Position numbers and translations under genes: made by a program. Below are positions 12,801-18,800 of a stretch of 64,000 bases of DNA, in pieces. Numbering within the stretch: the stretch's first letter is position 1; the number at the start of each line of letters is the position of its first letter. The stretch lies in contig NC_087251.1 in the NCBI RefSeq assembly GCF_037042905.1, positions 47,192,373 through 47,256,372 on the forward strand. Direction: 5' to 3'. Source of the stretch: Lytechinus pictus (taxonomy: Eukaryota > Echinodermata > Echinoidea > Temnopleuroida > Toxopneustidae). The notes under the pieces are model-generated. The model was given only the letters and a program-made list of their open reading frames with translations, was not told the origin of the DNA and did no database searches.

Positions 12801-15800
12801 TGAAATTTATATTTGACTTTTAACCCTAATAGTGCTTGGTTATTTTTAGACCCTTCTCATGGCAAGAAGGGGGGGGGGGGTGAAATCGCCCCATAAGCTT
12901 ATCATAGTTTAACTCCTCACTGATAACATATTTCAGAAATTCATTTTCATAATTTATTTTGAAACTTTTTATGACACCTTACCCTCGTAAGGGCTCCCAT
13001 ACTGAATCTAGAAACTTTCGAACTTTGAAACGATATGCCCAAGCAGTAGGGAGTCATCAACAATTTACTGGTATACACAGAGGCACCAGTGCTAATCTGT
13101 TTTCATCCACAATGCAGTTCGCACCTCCTCCCAGTGACGAAGCAGATGCAGTTGATTTATGGTCAACGTCTGCGAGAGAGCTGCATTTGAGTCATATCGG
13201 TCTGCTAGAGTCAGTTTAATGAATTTTTATTATGTAATATTGTCATCTCATCGAAAGACTGATGAGCTTGAATAATTAATAAACATAGATTGGACTTCTC
13301 CTTTAAGCCTCTCACCAATAACAATGCAGACAGCCAAAATGTGAAACCATGCTGCACTACTTACCATAATGAGGTTCAAAGAATTCTGGAGGTGCGGAAT
13401 AGAAGTCCTCCAACTTGAAATCATTGCTCCCTTTCAAGGTGAACCCAAAACCTTTGACCTTGAAGTCCTTCTTTTGGCGAGACTGTGTTCTTCTCCATAC
13501 CACGTACTCTGAGAAACCTCCAGGGCCGGCACACGCGTCGGCAAAGTACAACAGCTCATTGTCTTTCACAACAGGTGTCTGTGTTGGAATGGTAAAATGA
13601 GACCAATATTTTCATTTCACTGCCTGCCCACATTTTTGTTACGTGTTCTTCTTCAGTGCTGGCAGGTTTTTCCTTTTGTTATTGTTTTTTTTTAGTTAAT
13701 TTTTTGGACATAGAAAGGTTAATATTTCAATACCATAGTCAATATGGTGAGTGTTCGCCCTTCATCTGATATTACGTTGCCACACCCACATTACGGGTGA
13801 CTTATTATTATTCCACAGTCACATCGACAAAACTATCAAAGGTCTGTCGGATAACAAGATTAACACTTGTTTGAATGGCTTCAGCGTGATTTGAAAATTA
13901 CGTTTTCAATTTTGTTTACAGACTGTCAAATCTATTGCATTATTCCTATAAAATGACATACCATCGGTCAAGTTTCATTTCGTGTGACTCTAGCATTGAG
14001 TTATAAGACTTACCCCATCTGGGTGTTTTGGTGATGTGAACATGTAATCACAGACAAAGTCCATATTGGCCATCTTCATGGCTGCTCTATTCAAGAAGAT
14101 ACCGCCTCGGATCGTCTCGTGGGGATTGGAGCGTGTTCTTGCTTGCCTCATCTCCTCCCCATCAAGAAGGTCAAAGGTCGTCTAGTCAAAACAATATTAC
14201 ACGCATATTTATTGCACGGCTGTCATGTATTAACGTGCTACAGCTGATTCCCCACATTTATCCGATCAGCTGTCAAGGACCTATTGATGTGTTGTACAGG
14301 ATGTTTTAATGTCCATTTAGGAAATTCATCTTGTTTTGACTGAACCCAAGCCGGCAATTATTTACACTTAGGTATATGAACAATGTGTACTAAGCTGAAA
14401 TTAATTTGTGATCATCAATGGGGTTTAGGCTGAATTGGTTTGGACCATCCTCCTCATCAGCATCCCTATCACCTGTGAAACTTTCTTTCTTACTCAGAAC
14501 AATTATTCTAACTTAGGATTAATCGCTTTAAATGTATTATACTGATGAAACAACTATCACAAACTAATAAATCCACTTTCACCTTTTGATCAAGAAGTGT
14601 CTTCAGCAAGGTTTCATCACAGAACTCTGTCTCATCATCAATTGTCAGCTTTGGCTGTAGACAAAAGAAATGATAATTCATTACATTCTCAAAATAAAGC
14701 ATGGATCACTGCAAATGAATACAAATTACAATTAAAAATGTGTCCATAAATAGCTGTAAATGTGAAATATCTCGAATGAAATATAAAAATCTTATTAATG
14801 TGAGTGAAATGTTCATAAAATCTGGGTCTGTTTCTTAAAGGTCAAGTCCACCTCAGAAAAATGTTGATTTGACTCAATAGAGAAAATCAATCTAGCATAA
14901 CGCTGAAAATGTCATAAAAATCAGATGTAAAATACGAAAGTTGTGACTTTTGAAGTTTTGCTTATTTTTCACAAAATAGTTATATGCACAATTTAGTCAC
15001 ATAAGAATGAGAGAATCGATGATGTCCCTCACTCAATATTTCTTTTGTTTTTTATTGTTTGAATTATACAATATTTCAATTTTTACAGATTTGACAATAA
15101 AGACCAACTTGACTGATTCATAAAATGTTAAACAATGGTAATTCCAAATGTTCAGGGAGAAATAAAACTTTGTTTCACAGGACAATGGGGAGAAAATTAA
15201 AATATTTCATATAATAAAATACAAAAGAAATAGTGAGTGAGTGATGTCATCAGTTCCCTCATTTGCATACTCACCGGTATGTACATATAACTGTTTTGTA
15301 AAATTAAGCAAAACCTAAAAATGTCACAACTTTCTCATTTTATATCTGATTTTGATGAAAGTTTAAGTGTAATGCTTGTTGGATTTTTATCTTTTTAATC
15401 AAATCAACTTTTTTGGGGGTTGGACTTGTCCTTTAAAGACTATGATTATCATAACGTTGCCATTTTTAAACTACCATGAAAACGTTGATTCTGATTGACT
15501 TTTGCTGCCATTTTTGCCATGGTGGTTACTAATATAATGGCATAGTCAACATTATCAGAATTAAAAGTGATGAATGCATAAAGTGATGACCAAGTTAAAA
15601 TAATTTTTTTATTTTAATGTCTGATTATCATGCACATTTCTAGCAACAAAAAGTGACACCCTCAAGTCCTTACCTTTTGAGCATCCCATAGAACTTTCCA
15701 TTCCTCTATCTCAGCGCTGGTTAGGATGCCTTGCGACGGCTCCATCCATTCTACAGTCTCTTTGGAAGATATCTAGAATAAGAAATCAATGAAATGCTGA

Positions 15801-18800
15801 AAACACATGATTTGATGGTAGAAGTGTTCAAAATAATTTGTAAAGAACAATGATTATCAAATAAATACTACTACGTGTTCTGCATATTATTCTTTCTTGA
15901 TCACTGAGACAATGTTTTATCAGTGCTAGTGCAATATTCATGATTTAGATTTAACGATATGTGTGCCTATGTGTGCCTATAACAATAATTCTACTTGCTT
16001 ATATAGTGCTTTATCAGAAGTCCCTAACTGCTCTCTAAGAAAACATCATAATTGCTCTCCTTTTGGCAGTGCAGCCATACGTGCTTTGCATTTAAAGGAC
16101 TGAATAACCATAAAAGAAAATTTGTAAAGTTACTCTTTCATTAAAAGTGTACCAGCCATAATAATAAAAGCTTCATATATAAAGACAAACCTCTTCATCT
16201 CCAGTCCAGACCACTTCAGAGCTGGGTTCAAAGCCCTTGGTCTTGAGACCAAGACCACGGCGCCCTCTTTGTTTGGATGCCTCCACGATCTCCACACGTC
16301 CTTTGCCAAGTTTGCCAAGTCCAGTGCCTTTTTTGTAGCCCATTTTAGCCTAGAGGAGAGAAGAAAAAAAATTGATTTCAAATATACCTTCTCCTTGCAT
16401 ATTCAATATTCGATCAGCTTTCCTCCTTATACATGTAACTGGCAACAAAAATATTTTCAGTTTAATTCATGTATCTGAAATAATTAAGAATTGAGGAAAA
16501 TAGGTTGAAACTTGGTGTGTGTGTGTGGGGGGGATACAGTATTTTGGGATGTTCCGCCTCATTGCCAATTTAGAGTTTAATTACTAACTGTTCCTTTTAA
16601 AATGTTCATTTTTTATGAATGATTCCGATGAAATTAAATTGGGCACGGTGCATTTTCTTTCCTTATGGTTTATTTAATTTGGAAGTACTGCATCAAAGTT
16701 TCTAGACCTAAACCGACATCTCAAGTAAAAGCAGTAAAAAATCAATATGGTGTTGGGGGTTATGGGATAAACAAAAGTCTACATGACAAGTAAAAGAAAT
16801 GGTACATAGTACTGTTTTTGCCTTTCCCCACAATATCCTATTTAAAGAAATGTTGGAAGAATAAAAGTGTATCTACATAACCCCCCCCTCCCCTGATATA
16901 GACACAATTATGAGGAGAAGCAAAAATATTTGTTTATCGGTACACAGAGATGGGGAAATATGGACAGGGATGTGTGTCCAAACCAGTAGCCTGCATAGAG
17001 TCCAATGGTACATTGCCAATATAGGATCAGGGGCTTGTTTTATAAAGACTTACAACGATTATAACTATGGTAAGAGGGCTCAGCAGCCAATCAAAATCAA
17101 GGATTCCATGTAAGTCACGATAATGGCAAAGTGACAACAGTTGTAAGTCTTTATGAAACGTGCCCCAGCTCCTCGTTTCTTACCATCATATTCTGTGCAA
17201 TGGAGCTGTATCCCGAAGAGGATGATTCCGGTGCTGGCTTGGTTGAGACCACTGTTGCACCCATGGATGCACCCATTGATGCACCCATGGGGGTATAAAG
17301 AACCGGGGGAGGGGATCCCACTGAAGATGAAGAATCAGAGTCGGTGGATGCATCACTCAAGGATTTGAACATCTGCTGGGGGGCATAGGACACACCCCCT
17401 CCATCACCGCCCGCATCTTATGAATATTCAAGGAAAAAAAAATCATCATGCAAGTCTTGTAAAGTTTGATGTGTGTTTATCAGTAAACCTTAAGTATAAT
17501 ACTAGTGAATTTAAAATTCATTACATGTATGCCCACATCTGTCTATCAGGTCAACACTTACAAAAGGAATTCAGAATAGTTCAAAATCAAACACTTCATT
17601 GTTATCATTATTAAGTTTACATGTAGTATCATCATATATTCATACTGTGCCAGGGAGGTGAGATCAAACTGAATCACTGTATTCCGCTTGTTTCTCAGAC
17701 TCCTAATATACCTGATTGGGGGAGTGCATGCACTTGTATTCTGTCTGACATTACGGCACTGTACTTACATGAATCTAGACAATTAAGTTACTATTTTAAA
17801 ACAATTTGCTTGTCAATTTTAATGTAAATTAATGTATGTCAATCGTAACCTAAGTTTCCCCCAAAGCAAATATAATTCATTTCTGTAATTCATCCATCTT
17901 GCTGCAAAAGAATTTTCAATAAGCTATATCCTACATGTAAGTTCATCTAATATTTCTTTTTAAAGTTGATAACAACATTATTATTATTATGTATTTGGAC
18001 CAGCTGGCAGAGTAAATAAAGTTCATTGGAATATTATACAAATAGCGAATAGGCATGAGTGCGATGGTGCGAGATTTCGCATGAGGTGAAAGAAAGATGC
18101 TCTATTCAACGAGGCGTGAGCCGAGTTGAATAGAGCGTTTCTTTCTTTCACCGAATGCGAAATTTCGCACCATTGCACGAATAAGAATATTCGCTATTTG
18201 TGTTGTACAAAGCCTCGGAATTCAGCGAAAATATGAAAAAAACAAAGAGTTTATCCCTATAGTAATCTATGAAAAGGGAGCAAAAATACCGAAAGCAGAA
18301 AGCAAAATCCCACAAGCGCACATGACCTTGGGCAGCCTTGCGCATTTAGCCAGCTGGCTTATACGCGTATTGTTCATTTTTACCGAGCGCAATGAATTAA
18401 ATCGTATTGTGACGTCACCTCCTAAAGCCGTGCAACAGTACATTTTGGACGGTACATTTTGGATGGTACGTCTTTTGTGCAACGGTACGAATGTTTGACA
18501 TTTAGCCTCCCATTTGCTCGCGTACAACAAGCTAAGTAGGCGTTGTACAAAATGGAATGTGATGGAACTACATCTAAATGTTTTATTGATCAGATTCGCA
18601 CAATGCATCATTCAACACAGAGGCACCACAGGTACATGTATTTAAATCATCTTGTACTTGGCTTATTATTGCACTTATTGTCACTCACAATTACTGTAAA
18701 ATACATAAATCCATCAAATGTAATATTTCCAACATAAATAGGTCTATTACATTTAATTGAATTAAAAGCAACAATCAATGAATTGATTCTTGAAACAATG

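Noticed and set aside
12959..13219. 86-residue plus-strand frame in CMTR1 intron 7
   Set aside because: No family resemblance and located antisense within an intron.
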